Positions 18,570 through 27,992 of a DNA stretch of 64,000 nucleotides are shown here, piece after piece. The DNA is from Sabulicella glaciei (lineage in GTDB: Bacteria > Pseudomonadota > Alphaproteobacteria > Acetobacterales > Acetobacteraceae), in contig NZ_JAPFQI010000007.1 in assembly GCF_026183895.1 (NCBI RefSeq), positions 1 through 64,000 of the forward strand, in the 5' to 3' direction. Made by a program: the position numbers and the translations under genes. The stretch's first letter is position 1; each line of letters begins with the position of its first letter. Under the pieces are notes generated by a model. That model worked only from the letters and a program-made list of their open reading frames with translations, did not search any database and was not told the origin of the DNA.

Positions 18570-19370
18570 ATGAGCATTGACACCTTTCCGACCCCCATTC
18601 CGTCGCACGCAAGGATTCGGCGCGTGGCCACGGACCGGCCATGGACCTGGCTGGCGCGCGGCTGGGCCGACCTCCTGGCGGCGAAGCCGGTCAGCCTTGC
18701 CTACGGGTTCGCCCTCACCCTGTTCGGCTGGCTGCTGGCGCTGCTGATGTTCGAGATGGGCACCGCCTGGGCGATCCTGCCGGCCACGGCGGGGTTCTTC
18801 ATCCTGGCGCCGCTCCTCGCCGCCGGGCTCTACGAGACCAGCCGCCGCCTGTCCCTCGGCGAGCGGCCGGGACTCGCCGAAGCCGTGGCGGGGTTCCGGC
18901 GCAACGGCGTCCAGCTGGCGATGATGGGCGCGCTGCTGCTGGTCATCCACCTGTTCTGGACGCGCGTGGCCGGGCTGCTCTTCGCGCTGTTCTTCGGCTT
19001 CGGCTTCGGGCCGACCCTGGCGGATCTGCCCTTCGCCCTGCTGCGCAGCGACCACCTGCTGCCCTTCCTGCTCATCGGCACCGGCTTCGGCTTCGTGCTG
19101 GCCACCGTGGCCTTCGCGACCTGCGCCGTGTCCATCCCGCTGCTGGTGGACCGGCCGGAGGTGAGCTTCCTGGAGGCGGTGACCCTGTCCGTGCAGGCGG
19201 TGATGGAGAACAAGGGGGCCATGGCGCTCTGGGCCGGGCTGATCGTGGTCTTCACCGGCCTCGCCCTCGTCCCGTTCTTTCTCGGGCTGGCGGTGGCGCT
19301 GCCGCTGATCGGCCACGCCACCTGGCACGCCTATCGCGACCTGGTGGCGCCCGGCGACGTCACAGCATGA
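18570..19370 (+). CDS. DUF2189 integral membrane protein
   Basis: The 266-residue protein has about six predicted helices: [39 protein letters not shown], then [14 protein letters not shown] and later segments. The N-terminal [22 protein letters not shown] is the DUF2189 signature. Family members are found beside cbb3 oxidase genes in many alphaproteobacteria, but their role is not established. The ATG at 18570 has GGGAGA at 18555-18560. The gene diverges from ccoN across the FNR/FixK box, and so is probably induced with it. Its last 11 bases overlap the convergent DUF4214 gene. Confidence 0.88.
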   Translation: MSIDTFPTPIPSHARIRRVATDRPWTWLARGWADLLAAKPVSLAYGFALTLFGWLLALLMFEMGTAWAILPATAGFFILAPLLAAGLYETSRRLSLGERPGLAEAVAGFRRNGVQLAMMGALLLVIHLFWTRVAGLLFALFFGFGFGPTLADLPFALLRSDHLLPFLLIGTGFGFVLATVAFATCAVSIPLLVDRPEVSFLEAVTLSVQAVMENKGAMALWAGLIVVFTGLALVPFFLGLAVALPLIGHATWHAYRDLVAPGDVTA

Positions 19371-20940
19371 AGTCGCTGACCGGCTTGAGCGAGGCGTAGC
19401 TGCCGCTCAGCGGATTGGCGACCCAGCCGGAGGCGTCGGCCAGGAACCCGGCCTTGTCCATGCGCCCATAGGCGATCTCCCAGGTGTACCAGGAGATCTG
19501 CTCCGTCATGATGGAGGCGCCGGCCTCGCGGAAGAAGCCTTCCACGAAGGCCCAGGGATGCGCCCCGCCCCATTTGGCGGCGAAGCCGGGCTGGGCGACG
19601 GTCCATTCCGCGAGGTCGCGCAGGCTGGCTTGGCCGAAGAAGATCTTCATGTACCAGTCGCGATAGAGCTGGTCGGGCGGGATGTCGGCGCCCAGCCGCA
19701 TGATCGTGTCGGCCTGGGTGGCGCGCGGCCGGTCCTGGGTGATGCCCAGCGCCGCCCGCTTGGCGACGAAGCCCGTGGCGTCGCGCCAGTTGCCGAAATC
19801 GATCACCAGCTGCTCGCGCGACAGCCCGGCATCGAGGCGGGCCGTGTGGTAGTTCTCGCCATTCGGGTCGCGCCAGTCGATCGTGTTGCGGTACAGGAGT
19901 TCGACGAACTGGCGGTTGGAAAGGGTGCCGTATTTCGCCTGGAAGGCCGGCATCACCAGCATGTCCCGCACCCAGTCCACCTCCTTGTACCAGGAGTGGT
20001 AGAAGGCGTCGGACATGAAGCCGATCACGGCCCCGCCCGGCTCCTCCTTCATGAGTGCGTGGTAGAGGTTCCAGACCCGCGCCTCCTTGCTCTTGGCGTC
20101 GAAGACGATGCGGCTGTCGATGAGGTCGATGATCCCGGTCTTTTCCGCCCAGACCTCCTCGCCGCTGCGGAGGGTGAAGCGGATGGCGGTGGAATAGTCG
20201 CGCACCAGGGCGAGGTCGGATTTGGACCACTGGCCGATCAGCGTCTTGCCCAGCCAGAAGAACCCCTTGCTCACCTCCCCGGGCAGGAGGAGGTTGGCGA
20301 GGGGCTGGCCCGGCACGGCGCCCGTCGCCACCTCGATGCGGAGGTCGAAGCCCGCGGATTGGCGCCCGTCCGACACCTCGACGAAAAGGGAGCGGATCGG
20401 TCCGTCATAGGCGGAAAGCATCATACCCGGCTTCAGGCGGAGCTGGCGGCCCACGAACTCGAACAGCCAAGCCTCGTCCCCCCGCACGTGGAAGGAAAAG
20501 CCGGAGACCGTGTCCGGGTCCGTCACGGCCAGCGTGCCGATCACCGCCCCCGTCGCTCCGGCGAGCACGCGCCCGCCGGTCGCGAAGGACAGTGCCTGGG
20601 GCGGGGTGTCGTCCACGTCCTGCACGCGCACGGTGTATTCCGCGGCGGACAGGGCGACCGTGCCGTCGGCCATGAAGAAGCGGATGCGGAAGGACAGGTC
20701 GGCGCCCAGGCCGACGAGGCCCAGCCCCTCGTAGTCGATGCGGGCGAGCGGGTTCACGAGCAGCGTGCCCAGGTGCCGGTTCAGCGCAACGTCGAAGAAG
20801 CTGGATCCCGGCCCTTCCAGATCCACGTAGCGGATCAGGGCAGGGTCGAAGGTGAGGTTAAGGGAGCCGAACCACCCCCAGGAGGCGGTGTTCTCCATGA
20901 TGGTCCCCGGCAGGCTGCCGAGGAGATTGACCTGCTGCAT
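19360..20940 (-). CDS. Cadherin-like / DUF4214 domain protein, probably extracellular
   Basis: The 526-residue protein has tandem beta-sandwich domains: residues about 15-115 end in YTVRVQDVDDTPP, and a cadherin-like repeat follows (IGTLAVTDPDTVSGFSF ... LFVEVSDG). Its C-terminal half contains a DUF4214-type segment (FVELLYRNTIDWRDPNGENY, then GLSREQLVIDF), a module found in secreted calcium-binding and S-layer-like proteins. No Sec signal or RTX repeat is seen, so its export route is unclear; the short C-terminal SDFML could be part of a type I signal. The start at 20940 is preferred because CGGGGCGC precedes it; an ATG 7 codons upstream (20961) is possible. Confidence 0.65.
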   Translation of the reverse strand: MQQVNLLGSLPGTIMENTASWGWFGSLNLTFDPALIRYVDLEGPGSSFFDVALNRHLGTLLVNPLARIDYEGLGLVGLGADLSFRIRFFMADGTVALSAAEYTVRVQDVDDTPPQALSFATGGRVLAGATGAVIGTLAVTDPDTVSGFSFHVRGDEAWLFEFVGRQLRLKPGMMLSAYDGPIRSLFVEVSDGRQSAGFDLRIEVATGAVPGQPLANLLLPGEVSKGFFWLGKTLIGQWSKSDLALVRDYSTAIRFTLRSGEEVWAEKTGIIDLIDSRIVFDAKSKEARVWNLYHALMKEEPGGAVIGFMSDAFYHSWYKEVDWVRDMLVMPAFQAKYGTLSNRQFVELLYRNTIDWRDPNGENYHTARLDAGLSREQLVIDFGNWRDATGFVAKRAALGITQDRPRATQADTIMRLGADIPPDQLYRDWYMKIFFGQASLRDLAEWTVAQPGFAAKWGGAHPWAFVEGFFREAGASIMTEQISWYTWEIAYGRMDKAGFLADASGWVANPLSGSYASLKPVSDFML

Positions 20941-21017
20941 CCATGCGCCCCGCGCTCGCATCCGATGCAGCGATGCGTAGGGGACAGCCCCTTAAGCCCG
21001 GGTAAGCGGCGTCCCGT

Positions 21018-21752
21018 TCAGGCGGCGAGACGCACGGCGAGGGCCAGCAGCACCACGCCGTTGAACAGGAAGAGCCCGCCGGCCAGGGCATGGGCGCGCT
21101 CGCCCGCGACGACGCGGCGGAAGAACTGCCCGAGCAGCGCCACCCCCAGCAGCGCCGGCACCGTGCCGGCCGCGAATCCGGCCATGGCCAGCCCCCCGGC
21201 CAGGGCGCTGCCCGAGGCCGCCGCCCCAGCCAGCGCCGCCCAGAGCAGCCCGCAGGGCAGGGCCGAAAGCAGGAGGCCGAGCCGGAACCCCGCCCATGGC
21301 CCCGGCGCGGCGAGAAGCGGGCCGAGGCGGCGCGACAGGAGATCGGGCAGGCGCGGCACCGGCAGCCGCGGCAGCAGCGCTGCCAGCCGGGCCGAGCCCT
21401 GGGCCAGCATCGCCAGCGCCGCCAGGGCGAGCAGCAGGGCCGCGACGAAGCGCATCCCCGTCAGCCCGGACAGCAGCGCGCCGAACCCGCCGGCCGCCGC
21501 CCCCAGCGCCGCGTAGCCCGTGGCGCGGCCCAGGTGGTAGGGCAGCAGCGCCGCCCCGGCGAGGCGGCGCACCGACCCGCCGGACAGGGCCGAATCCGCC
21601 CGCGCCCCGGCCTGGGCCAGCACGAAGGGGCCGCACATCCCGGCGCAATGGGTCAGCCCGCCCGCCAGCCCGGCCAGGAACAGGGCGCCCACCAGCGCGG
21701 GCAGCCCCGCCGGGCCGAGCGCGGCGAGGTCATGGAGGCAATCCGCCAGCAT
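21018..21752 (-). CDS. Sulfite exporter TauE/SafE-like membrane protein (CcoS-locus 'heavy metal' type)
   Basis: The 244-residue protein has about six helices and the motif [17 protein letters not shown] near the N-terminus, then [16 protein letters not shown], which is conserved in the DsbD/TauE-like proteins found near cbb3 and copper-maturation genes. The paired Cys in THCAGMCG could bind copper or shuttle disulfides. This subgroup is annotated as a sulfite exporter by homology only; transport of metals or reductant is equally plausible. It stands alone, 77 bases after the DUF4214 gene start on the same strand. Confidence 0.8.
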   Translation of the reverse strand: MLADCLHDLAALGPAGLPALVGALFLAGLAGGLTHCAGMCGPFVLAQAGARADSALSGGSVRRLAGAALLPYHLGRATGYAALGAAAGGFGALLSGLTGMRFVAALLLALAALAMLAQGSARLAALLPRLPVPRLPDLLSRRLGPLLAAPGPWAGFRLGLLLSALPCGLLWAALAGAAASGSALAGGLAMAGFAAGTVPALLGVALLGQFFRRVVAGERAHALAGGLFLFNGVVLLALAVRLAA

Positions 21753-21851
21753 GGGGGAACACTAGCCCGGCATGCGCCGCCCCGCATTGCGCGGCATCAA
21801 ATCCGCGCCCGGCTGATGCGCGGGCGCCGCCTCTGGGGTAAGCCGATTCCC

Positions 21852-22820
21852 ATGCTCGCACTCACCATGGGCGAACCCGCCGGAATCGGCCCCGAGATTT
21901 CCGCCCTCGCCTGGCAGGCGCTGCGCAGGGACGGGCCGGGCTTCGTCCTGCTGGGCGATGCGGGCCTTGTTTCCGGGGTTCCGGTGGCCCGGGTGGCCTC
22001 TCCCGAGGAGGCGGAGGCGGCCTTCCCCGAGGCCCTGCCGGTGCTGCACCGCCCCCTTCCCGCCCCCGTCCGGCCCGGTCGCCCGGACCCGGCCAATGCC
22101 CCGGCGGTCTTGCGCTCCATCGAGGAGGCGGTCGCCCTGGCCCGCGAAGGCCGCGCCGGGGCGGTGGTGACCAACCCGATCCAGAAGGCGGTGCTGACCG
22201 CCGCCGGCTTCCCCCATCCCGGCCACACCGAATTCCTGGGCGAGTTGGCCGGGACAGGCGTGCCGCCGGTGATGATGCTGGCCTGCCCGGAGCTGCGCGT
22301 GGTGCCGGTGACGGTGCATGAGCCGCTCGCGCGGGCGATCGCGCGGCTGACGCCGGAACTGATCGCGGAGCACGCGCGCATCACCCACGACGCGCTGCGG
22401 CGGGATTTCGGCATCGCGGAGCCGCGCCTCGCTGTGGCGGGGCTGAACCCCCATGCGGGCGAGGCCGGGACGCTGGGCCATGAGGACGAGGCGATCGTCG
22501 CCCCCGCCGTGGCGATGCTGCGCGCGGAGGGCATCGCCGCCACCGGGCCGCACCCGCCGGACACGATGTTCACCGCCCTGGCCCGGCCCGGCTACGACGC
22601 CGCCATCTGCCTGTATCACGACCAGGCGCTGATCCCGATCAAGACGCTGGACATGGAAGGGGGCGTGAACGTCACGCTCGGCCTGTCCATCATCCGCACC
22701 TCGCCCGACCACGGCACGGCGCTCGACATCGCCGGGACCGGACGGGCCAGCCCCAACAGCCTGATCGCCGCGCTGCGCCTCGCAGCGCGGCTGGCCGAAG
22801 CCCGGAGGAACGCCGCCTGA
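21852..22820 (+). CDS. pdxA: 4-hydroxythreonine-4-phosphate dehydrogenase
   Basis: The 322-residue enzyme oxidises 4-phosphohydroxy-L-threonine in the deoxyxylulose-phosphate-dependent route to pyridoxal phosphate. Family marks are [12 protein letters not shown] at the N-terminus, [24 protein letters not shown] (metal His), [40 protein letters not shown] (in parts) and [14 protein letters not shown]. The ATG at 21852 gives the normal N-terminus; a longer frame extends upstream but through arginine-rich non-coding sequence. Its stop overlaps the pdxJ start by one base, so the two pyridoxine genes are coupled. Confidence 0.95.
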   Translation: MLALTMGEPAGIGPEISALAWQALRRDGPGFVLLGDAGLVSGVPVARVASPEEAEAAFPEALPVLHRPLPAPVRPGRPDPANAPAVLRSIEEAVALAREGRAGAVVTNPIQKAVLTAAGFPHPGHTEFLGELAGTGVPPVMMLACPELRVVPVTVHEPLARAIARLTPELIAEHARITHDALRRDFGIAEPRLAVAGLNPHAGEAGTLGHEDEAIVAPAVAMLRAEGIAATGPHPPDTMFTALARPGYDAAICLYHDQALIPIKTLDMEGGVNVTLGLSIIRTSPDHGTALDIAGTGRASPNSLIAALRLAARLAEARRNAA

Positions 22821-23554
22821 TGCGCCTGTCCGTCAACGTGGACCACGTCGCCACCCTGCGGAACGCGCGGGGCGGCGCCTTCCCCTGTCCCGTCGCGGCG
22901 GCGCGGCTGTGCATGGAGTCCGGCGCGGACGGCATCACCGTCCATCTGCGCGAGGACCGGCGCCACATCCGCGACGCCGACGTGTTCCGCATCGCCGCCG
23001 AGGTGCCGACGCGGCTGAACTTCGAGATGGCGGCGACCGTGGAGATGGTGGCGACGGCCCTGAAGCTGCGCCAGGCGCATGGCCTCGCCGCCTGCTGCAT
23101 CGTGCCGGAGAAGCGCGAGGAACTGACCACGGAAGGCGGGCTGGACGTCCTCGGCGCGGGGCCCTTCCTGGCCGACGCCGTGCGGCGCCTCGCGGAGGCG
23201 GGAATCGAGGTTTCCTTGTTCGTGGAGCCGGACGCGGCGCAGATCGCCCGCACCGCCGCCCTGGGCGCCCAGGCGGTGGAGCTGCACACCGGCACCTATG
23301 CCGAGGCGCTGGAGGGGGAGCGCGCGCCCCTCGCCGCCCGTCTGGCCGAGGCGGCGCGGGCGGCGGCGGGGATGGGGCTGAAGGTCCATGCCGGGCATGG
23401 GCTGTCCTTCGACACGGTGGGCGCCATCGCCGCGATGCCCGAGGTGGAGGAGGTGTCCATCGGGCATTTCCTGATCGGCGCCGCCGTGTTCGAGGGGCTT
23501 CCCGCCGCGATCCGCCGGATGCGGGCGGCGATGGCACGGCCTTCCCCGCGCTGA
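22820..23554 (+). CDS. pdxJ: Pyridoxine 5'-phosphate synthase
   Basis: The 244-residue TIM-barrel enzyme condenses 3-amino-2-oxopropyl phosphate with deoxyxylulose 5-phosphate, the step after PdxA. Diagnostic segments are LSVNVDHVATLRNARGG, ADGITVHLREDRRHI, NFEMAAT, CCIVPEKREELTTEGG, EVSLFVEP, VELHTGTYA and VHAGHGLSFDTV. It starts at the A of the pdxA TGA stop (TGATG), so it is translationally coupled. The pair forms one operon, and the bicarbonate permease gene 40 bases downstream may be on the same transcript. Confidence 0.97.
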   Translation: MRLSVNVDHVATLRNARGGAFPCPVAAARLCMESGADGITVHLREDRRHIRDADVFRIAAEVPTRLNFEMAATVEMVATALKLRQAHGLAACCIVPEKREELTTEGGLDVLGAGPFLADAVRRLAEAGIEVSLFVEPDAAQIARTAALGAQAVELHTGTYAEALEGERAPLAARLAEAARAAAGMGLKVHAGHGLSFDTVGAIAAMPEVEEVSIGHFLIGAAVFEGLPAAIRRMRAAMARPSPR

Positions 23555-23594
23555 CCGGCTTTTCCCCACCGCGCTTCCGGTCTAGGGGGCGCGC

Positions 23595-24554
23595 GTGACC
23601 GGCCTCGCGACGCTCTTCCCGCCCCCCATCCTGTTCTTCGCCCTCGGCTTCGGGGCCGGCGCCGCGCGCGCCGACCTGTCCATTCCCGATGCCCTGGCCA
23701 AGACGCTCTCGCTCTACCTGATGGTCGCCATCGGGCTGAAGGGCGGCGCGGCCCTGGCCACGCCCGGCGGGGCGGAGGGGCTCTGGGCCGCGCTGGCCGT
23801 GGGGCTGGCCCTGTCCTTCCTGCTGCCGGTGCCGGCCTTCGGCCTGCTGCGCCTGGGGACGGGGCTGGACCGCGACACGGCAGCCGCCGTGTCCGGCCAC
23901 TACGGCAGCGTTTCCGTCGTCACCTTCGCCGCCGCCTCCGGCATCCTGGCGACGCGCGGCGTCCCGGCCGAGGGCTTCATGCCCGCCGTGCTGGCGGCGA
24001 TGGAAACCCCGGCCATCCTGTCCGCCATCCTGCTGGCCCGGCTGGGCGGGGGCGCCGGGGGGCCGAAGCTGCAGGGCGGCAAGCTGGCGCGCGAGGTGCT
24101 GCTGAACGGGCCGGTGGTGCTGCTGCTCGGCTCCTTCCTGATCGGCTGGATCACCGGACCGGCCGGCAAGGCGCAGCTTGCCCCCTTCACCGAGGCGCTG
24201 TTTCCCGGCGCGCTGTGCCTGTTCCTGCTGGAAATGGGCCTGATGGCGGTGCGGCAGCTTCGCGTCGGCGGGGGCGGCCTGTCGGCGCGGCTGATCCTCT
24301 TCGCGCTGGCCATGCCGCTGATCGGCGGTGCGGCGGGCCTCGCCGGGGGGCTGCTGGCCGGGCTGTCGCCGGGCGGGGTGGCGCTGATGGCCGTGCTCGG
24401 CGGCTCCGCCTCCTACATCGCCGTGCCGGCGGCGATGCGACTCGCCCTGCCCTTGGCCGATCCCGGCGTCTACGTGACCCTGTCCGTCGCCGTCACCTTC
24501 CCCTTCAATATCCTGGTGGGGATTCCCCTTTGGCTGAGGATGGCGGGCACATGA
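23595..24554 (+). CDS. sbtA: Sodium-dependent bicarbonate permease, SbtA family
   Basis: The 319-residue membrane protein has about ten helices in two inverted halves. SbtA marks are PDALAKTLSLYLMVAIGLKGG in the first half, SGHYGSVSVVTF (a substrate-site segment after a helix break), MPAVLAAMETPAI, and VLGGSASYIAVPAAMRLALP in the second half. SbtA proteins import bicarbonate with sodium. The GTG start at 23595 is the first usable start after pdxJ. The gene overlaps its PII-like partner by 4 bases (ATGA), the usual sbtAB layout. Substrate specificity in heterotrophs has little support, so bicarbonate is assigned by homology. Confidence 0.87.
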   Translation: MTGLATLFPPPILFFALGFGAGAARADLSIPDALAKTLSLYLMVAIGLKGGAALATPGGAEGLWAALAVGLALSFLLPVPAFGLLRLGTGLDRDTAAAVSGHYGSVSVVTFAAASGILATRGVPAEGFMPAVLAAMETPAILSAILLARLGGGAGGPKLQGGKLAREVLLNGPVVLLLGSFLIGWITGPAGKAQLAPFTEALFPGALCLFLLEMGLMAVRQLRVGGGGLSARLILFALAMPLIGGAAGLAGGLLAGLSPGGVALMAVLGGSASYIAVPAAMRLALPLADPGVYVTLSVAVTFPFNILVGIPLWLRMAGT

Positions 24555-24871
24555 CCGAGACGGCGCTGCACGCGCGCAAGCGCATCGAGATCGTGGTGGA
24601 GGCGAAGCGCGCCGACGACGTGACGGAGTTGCTCGACCGCCTGGGCGCGACGGGATGGACCGTGCTGCCCGTGGCGCAGGGGCGCGGGCGCCAGGGCATC
24701 CGCCAATCGGGCGACCTGTCGGGCGTGCTGGACAACGTGCTGATCCTCTGCATCGGCAGCGCCGCCCTGGCGGAGCGGGTGCTGGCGGCGCGCGAGGAAT
24801 TGCTGGGCGCCCGCCCGGCCATCGTCTCGGTCAGCGAGTGCCAGGTGCTGCGGGGCGAGCGCTTCGGCTGA
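24551..24871 (+). CDS. sbtB: SbtB-like PII family regulator of the adjacent permease
   Basis: The 106-residue PII-like protein shows a ferredoxin-like fold: RKRIEIVVEAKRADDVTELL, the strand ATGWTVLPVAQGRGRQGI leading into the T-loop, and a second half ending VSVSECQVLRGERFG. Cyanobacterial SbtB binds adenine nucleotides, including cAMP, and gates SbtA. The cyanobacterial C-terminal redox loop with paired cysteines (CGPxGC) is absent here, the chain stopping where that loop would begin. Its ATG overlaps the sbtA stop, so the two are made in step. The function is inferred from pairing and fold. Confidence 0.82.
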   Translation: MTETALHARKRIEIVVEAKRADDVTELLDRLGATGWTVLPVAQGRGRQGIRQSGDLSGVLDNVLILCIGSAALAERVLAAREELLGARPAIVSVSECQVLRGERFG

Positions 24872-24888
24872 CCCTCCGCCGAGGCAGG

Positions 24889-25419
24889 CTATTGCGGCCC
24901 GCGGCGCCGGTTCAGCGCCAGCTCCTCCGGCGAAAGGCGGAACCCCACCAGGATGCGGAGGTCCTGGATGCGGCGCCCTTCCCGCACCGGGAAGGCGATC
25001 TCGATGGACGGGGTCGCAAGCTCCGCCCGCGTGGTGTTGGGCGCGAAGGTGACGGGCAGGGTGAAGGCCTGGCGGCTCAGCACCTCGTCCCCCTCGACCA
25101 CCGCGATGAACCAGGGAAGCTCCGCCGTGCGGGTCCGGGCGGCCGGGCCGCGATCCACCCGCATCCGCACCGAGACGGTGGCATCCACCGTGCGGTCGCG
25201 CCGGCCGCGGCGGCAATTGCCGTCCACCGCCGTGATCCGCGCGTCCAGCACCAGGGTGGACAGGTCGGGCGGCGCGCCGGGCTGGTAGCGCGTCAGGTCG
25301 GCCGCGTCGGCGGGCAGGGAAAGCTGCGGGCAGGCCACCAGCCGGTCCTCGAGCCGGGCGCTGCCGCACCCCGCCAGCGCCAAGGTCGCCGCAGCCGCCA
25401 CCATCCATCGCCGCATCAT
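24889..25419 (-). CDS. Outer- or inner-membrane lipoprotein of unknown function
   Basis: The 176-residue protein has a lipoprotein signal: basic MMRRW, hydrophobic MVAAAATLALAGC, with the lipobox LAGC putting the lipidated Cys at 18. The mature part is a single beta-rich domain with TLVLDARITAVDGNCRRG, VSVRMRVDRGP, AFTLPVTFAPNTTRAEL and IDLRILVGFRLSPEEL-like segments. I do not recognise a named family, although similar proteins occur in other Acetobacteraceae-type genomes as I recall. GGAGGAGGG precedes the ATG at 25419. It diverges from ispH. Confidence 0.75.
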   Translation of the reverse strand: MMRRWMVAAAATLALAGCGSARLEDRLVACPQLSLPADAADLTRYQPGAPPDLSTLVLDARITAVDGNCRRGRRDRTVDATVSVRMRVDRGPAARTRTAELPWFIAVVEGDEVLSRQAFTLPVTFAPNTTRAELATPSIEIAFPVREGRRIQDLRILVGFRLSPEELALNRRRGPQ

Positions 25420-25506
25420 CCAGCCCTCCTCCGGCCCGCGTCTCTGGCACCAAACCGGCCAAAGGGATAGATAGCGGGACCATTCCCCAGTCCGGAGGCC
25501 CCGACC

Positions 25507-26466
25507 ATGGCCGAACAGCGCCCCCTGCACGTTCTTCTCGCCGGCCCGCGCGGCTTCTGCGCCGGGGTGGACCGCGCCATCAAGATCGTGGAGGAGGCGC
25601 TGCGCCGCTACGGCGCGCCCGTCTACGTCCGGCACGAGATCGTCCACAACCGCTTCGTGGTCCAGTCGCTGGAGCGGCAGGGCGCCGTGTTCGTGGAGGA
25701 GCTGGACGAGATCCCGGATGACGGCCAGCCCGTCGTCTTCTCCGCCCATGGCGTGCCCAAGGCCATCCCGGCCGAGGCGGAGCGGCGGGAGATGTTCTTC
25801 CTGGACGCCACCTGCCCGCTGGTCAGCAAGGTGCACCGGGAGGCGGAGCACCATTTCGGCCGCGGCCGCCACATGTTCCTGATCGGCCATGCCGGCCATC
25901 CGGAGGTGGTGGGCACGATGGGCCAGCTCCCCCCTGGCGCGGTGACGCTGGTGGAGGACGAGGAGGAGGCGCGCCGCGTCCAGCCGCCGGAAGGCGTGCC
26001 CCTCGCCTTCATCACCCAGACGACGCTTTCCGTGGACGACACGGCCGAGATCGTGGACATCCTGCGCGGCCGCTTCCCGGAGATGTCCGCGCCGGCCAAG
26101 GAGGACATCTGCTACGCCACCACCAACCGGCAGGCGGCGGTGAAGGCCATCGCGCCGCAGGTGGACATGATGATCGTGGTGGGGGCGCCCAACTCCTCCA
26201 ACTCGGTGCGGCTGAAGGAAGTGGCGCTGCGGGCCGGCTGCGCGCAGTCGCTGATGGTGCAGCGCGGCGCCGATCTCGACCTCGCGCGGCTGGAGGGGGT
26301 GTCGCGCCTCGGCATCACCGCCGGCGCCTCGGCGCCCGAGGTGCTGGTGGAGGAGGTGCTGGCCCGGCTGCGCGAGCGCTTCGCCGTCACGACCGAGGAG
26401 GTGGTGGTGGCGGAAGAGAAGATCACCTTCAAGCTGCCTTCCGCGCTCACGGCCCAGCCCGCCTGA
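25507..26466 (+). CDS. ispH: 4-hydroxy-3-methylbut-2-enyl diphosphate reductase
   Basis: The 319-residue iron-sulfur enzyme catalyses the last step of the MEP isoprenoid pathway, giving IPP and DMAPP. The three cluster cysteines are visible in [10 protein letters not shown] (Cys18), [10 protein letters not shown] and [11 protein letters not shown]. Other marks are [55 protein letters not shown] and ITAGASAPE. The ATG at 25507 follows the divergent lipoprotein gene. thrB and rnhA come after with tiny gaps, so the three probably form one operon. Confidence 0.97.
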   Translation: MAEQRPLHVLLAGPRGFCAGVDRAIKIVEEALRRYGAPVYVRHEIVHNRFVVQSLERQGAVFVEELDEIPDDGQPVVFSAHGVPKAIPAEAERREMFFLDATCPLVSKVHREAEHHFGRGRHMFLIGHAGHPEVVGTMGQLPPGAVTLVEDEEEARRVQPPEGVPLAFITQTTLSVDDTAEIVDILRGRFPEMSAPAKEDICYATTNRQAAVKAIAPQVDMMIVVGAPNSSNSVRLKEVALRAGCAQSLMVQRGADLDLARLEGVSRLGITAGASAPEVLVEEVLARLRERFAVTTEEVVVAEEKITFKLPSALTAQPA

Positions 26467-26473
26467 TCCATCC

Positions 26474-27442
26474 ATGGCCGTCTACACGGAGGTGTCGGAC
26501 GAGGCCTTGCGCCTCTTCCTGGAGGACTACGCGCTCGGCCCGCTTCTCGCCTTCCGCGGCATCGCGGAGGGGGTGGAGAACAGCAACTACGCGCTGAAGA
26601 CCGAGGCGGGGGACTTCATCCTCACCCTCTACGAGAAGCGCGTGGATCCGGGCGAGCTGCCCTGGTTCCTCGGGCTGATGCGCCACCTTGCCGCGCGCGG
26701 CCTGCCCTGCCCCGAGCCGGTGCCGGCACGCGACGGCGAGGCGCTGCGCGAGCTCGCCGGGCGGCCTGCTGCCATCTGCACTTTCCTGCCCGGCGTCTGG
26801 CCGCGCCGCGTCCGCCCCTCGCATTGCGAGCCGCTGGGCGAGGCGCTGGGGGCGCTGCACCTCGCGGGCGGTGGCTTCGCGGCGACGCGGCGCAACGGCC
26901 TCGGCCCCGATGCCTGGGGGACGCTGCTGGAGCGCTGCCGCCCGGATGCCGACCCGGCGCTGATGCGGGAGCTGGACGGGGCGCTTGCCGCGATCCTCGG
27001 CGCCTGGCCGGCGGAGGGGTCGCTGCCGCGCGGCCACATCCACGCGGACCTGTTTCCCGACAACGTGTTCTTCCTGGATGCGGGGCGGCGGCCCACCGTC
27101 TCGGGGCTGATCGACTTCTATTTCGCCTGCACCGACCTGCTCGCCTACGACGTGGCGGTGTGCCTGAACGCATGGTGCTTCGAGGAGGCGCGCGAGTTCA
27201 ACGTCACCAAGGCGCGCTCCCTGCTGCGCGGCTATGAATCCCGCCGGCCCCTGTCGCGCGACGAGCGGGCGGCGCTGCCCCTGCTGTGCCAGGGCGCGGC
27301 GATGCGCTTCCTGCTGACCCGCCTCTTCGACTGGGTGAACACCCCCGCCGGCGCGATGGTGACCCGCAAGGACCCGATGGAATACCTGCACAAGCTGCGC
27401 TTCTTCCGCGACGCTCCCTCCGCGGAGGCGATCGGTGGCTGA
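26474..27442 (+). CDS. thrB: Homoserine kinase, ThrB2/APH-fold type
   Basis: The 322-residue kinase phosphorylates homoserine on the path to threonine. It is the aminoglycoside phosphotransferase-fold form used by alphaproteobacteria and pseudomonads, not the GHMP form. Visible are [25 protein letters not shown] (nucleotide loop region), [17 protein letters not shown] (catalytic loop with Asp and Asn) and [24 protein letters not shown] (metal-binding Asp). It starts 7 bases after ispH and its end overlaps the rnhA GTG start by 8 bases, indicating coupled translation. Confidence 0.95.
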   Translation: MAVYTEVSDEALRLFLEDYALGPLLAFRGIAEGVENSNYALKTEAGDFILTLYEKRVDPGELPWFLGLMRHLAARGLPCPEPVPARDGEALRELAGRPAAICTFLPGVWPRRVRPSHCEPLGEALGALHLAGGGFAATRRNGLGPDAWGTLLERCRPDADPALMRELDGALAAILGAWPAEGSLPRGHIHADLFPDNVFFLDAGRRPTVSGLIDFYFACTDLLAYDVAVCLNAWCFEEAREFNVTKARSLLRGYESRRPLSRDERAALPLLCQGAAMRFLLTRLFDWVNTPAGAMVTRKDPMEYLHKLRFFRDAPSAEAIGG

Positions 27443-27881
27443 GGAGCAACGCACCGTCGAGATCTGGACCGATGGCGGCTGCAAGCCCAATCCCGGTCCG
27501 GGCGGCTGGGCCGCCATCCTGCGCTTCGGCACGGTGGAGAAGGAACTGTCGGGCTACGAGGCGGCGACGACCAACAACCGCATGGAGTTGACGGCGGCCT
27601 GCGCGGCGCTGGAGGCGCTGACGCGTCCCTGCACCGTCATCCTGCACACGGACAGCGAATACCTCCGCAACGGGATGGAGCGCTGGGTGAAGGGCTGGAT
27701 CCGCAACAACTGGCGCAACGCGGCGCGAGAGCCGGTGAGGAATTACGAGCTGTGGCAGCGCGTGCTGGCCGCCGCCAAGCCGCACAAGATCGAGTGGCGC
27801 TGGGTGCGTGGCCATGCGGGCGACGCGATGAACGAGCGCGCCGACCGTCTGGCGACGCAGGCGCGCGAAGCAGGGCGCTAG
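27435..27881 (+). CDS. rnhA: Ribonuclease HI
   Basis: The 148-residue nuclease cleaves RNA in RNA-DNA hybrids. The four catalytic acids are present: Asp13 in [14 protein letters not shown], Glu51 in NNRMELTAA, Asp73 in LHTDSEYL, and Asp137 in NERADRLA, with the assisting His127 in RGHAGD. Its length is standard. The GTG start lies inside the end of thrB. The thrB-rnhA overlap is a common alphaproteobacterial arrangement. Confidence 0.96.
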   Translation: MAEEQRTVEIWTDGGCKPNPGPGGWAAILRFGTVEKELSGYEAATTNNRMELTAACAALEALTRPCTVILHTDSEYLRNGMERWVKGWIRNNWRNAAREPVRNYELWQRVLAAAKPHKIEWRWVRGHAGDAMNERADRLATQAREAGR

Positions 27882-27992
27882 GGGCGCGGTTTCCGCGCAA
27901 CCTTCCCCTCTCTGGGCGGTTCTTCCCGCACGGGGGTCTATGACAGCGCATTATCATTTCCTTCATCTCGCCGGCAGGGCGGGAGGCAGGCC

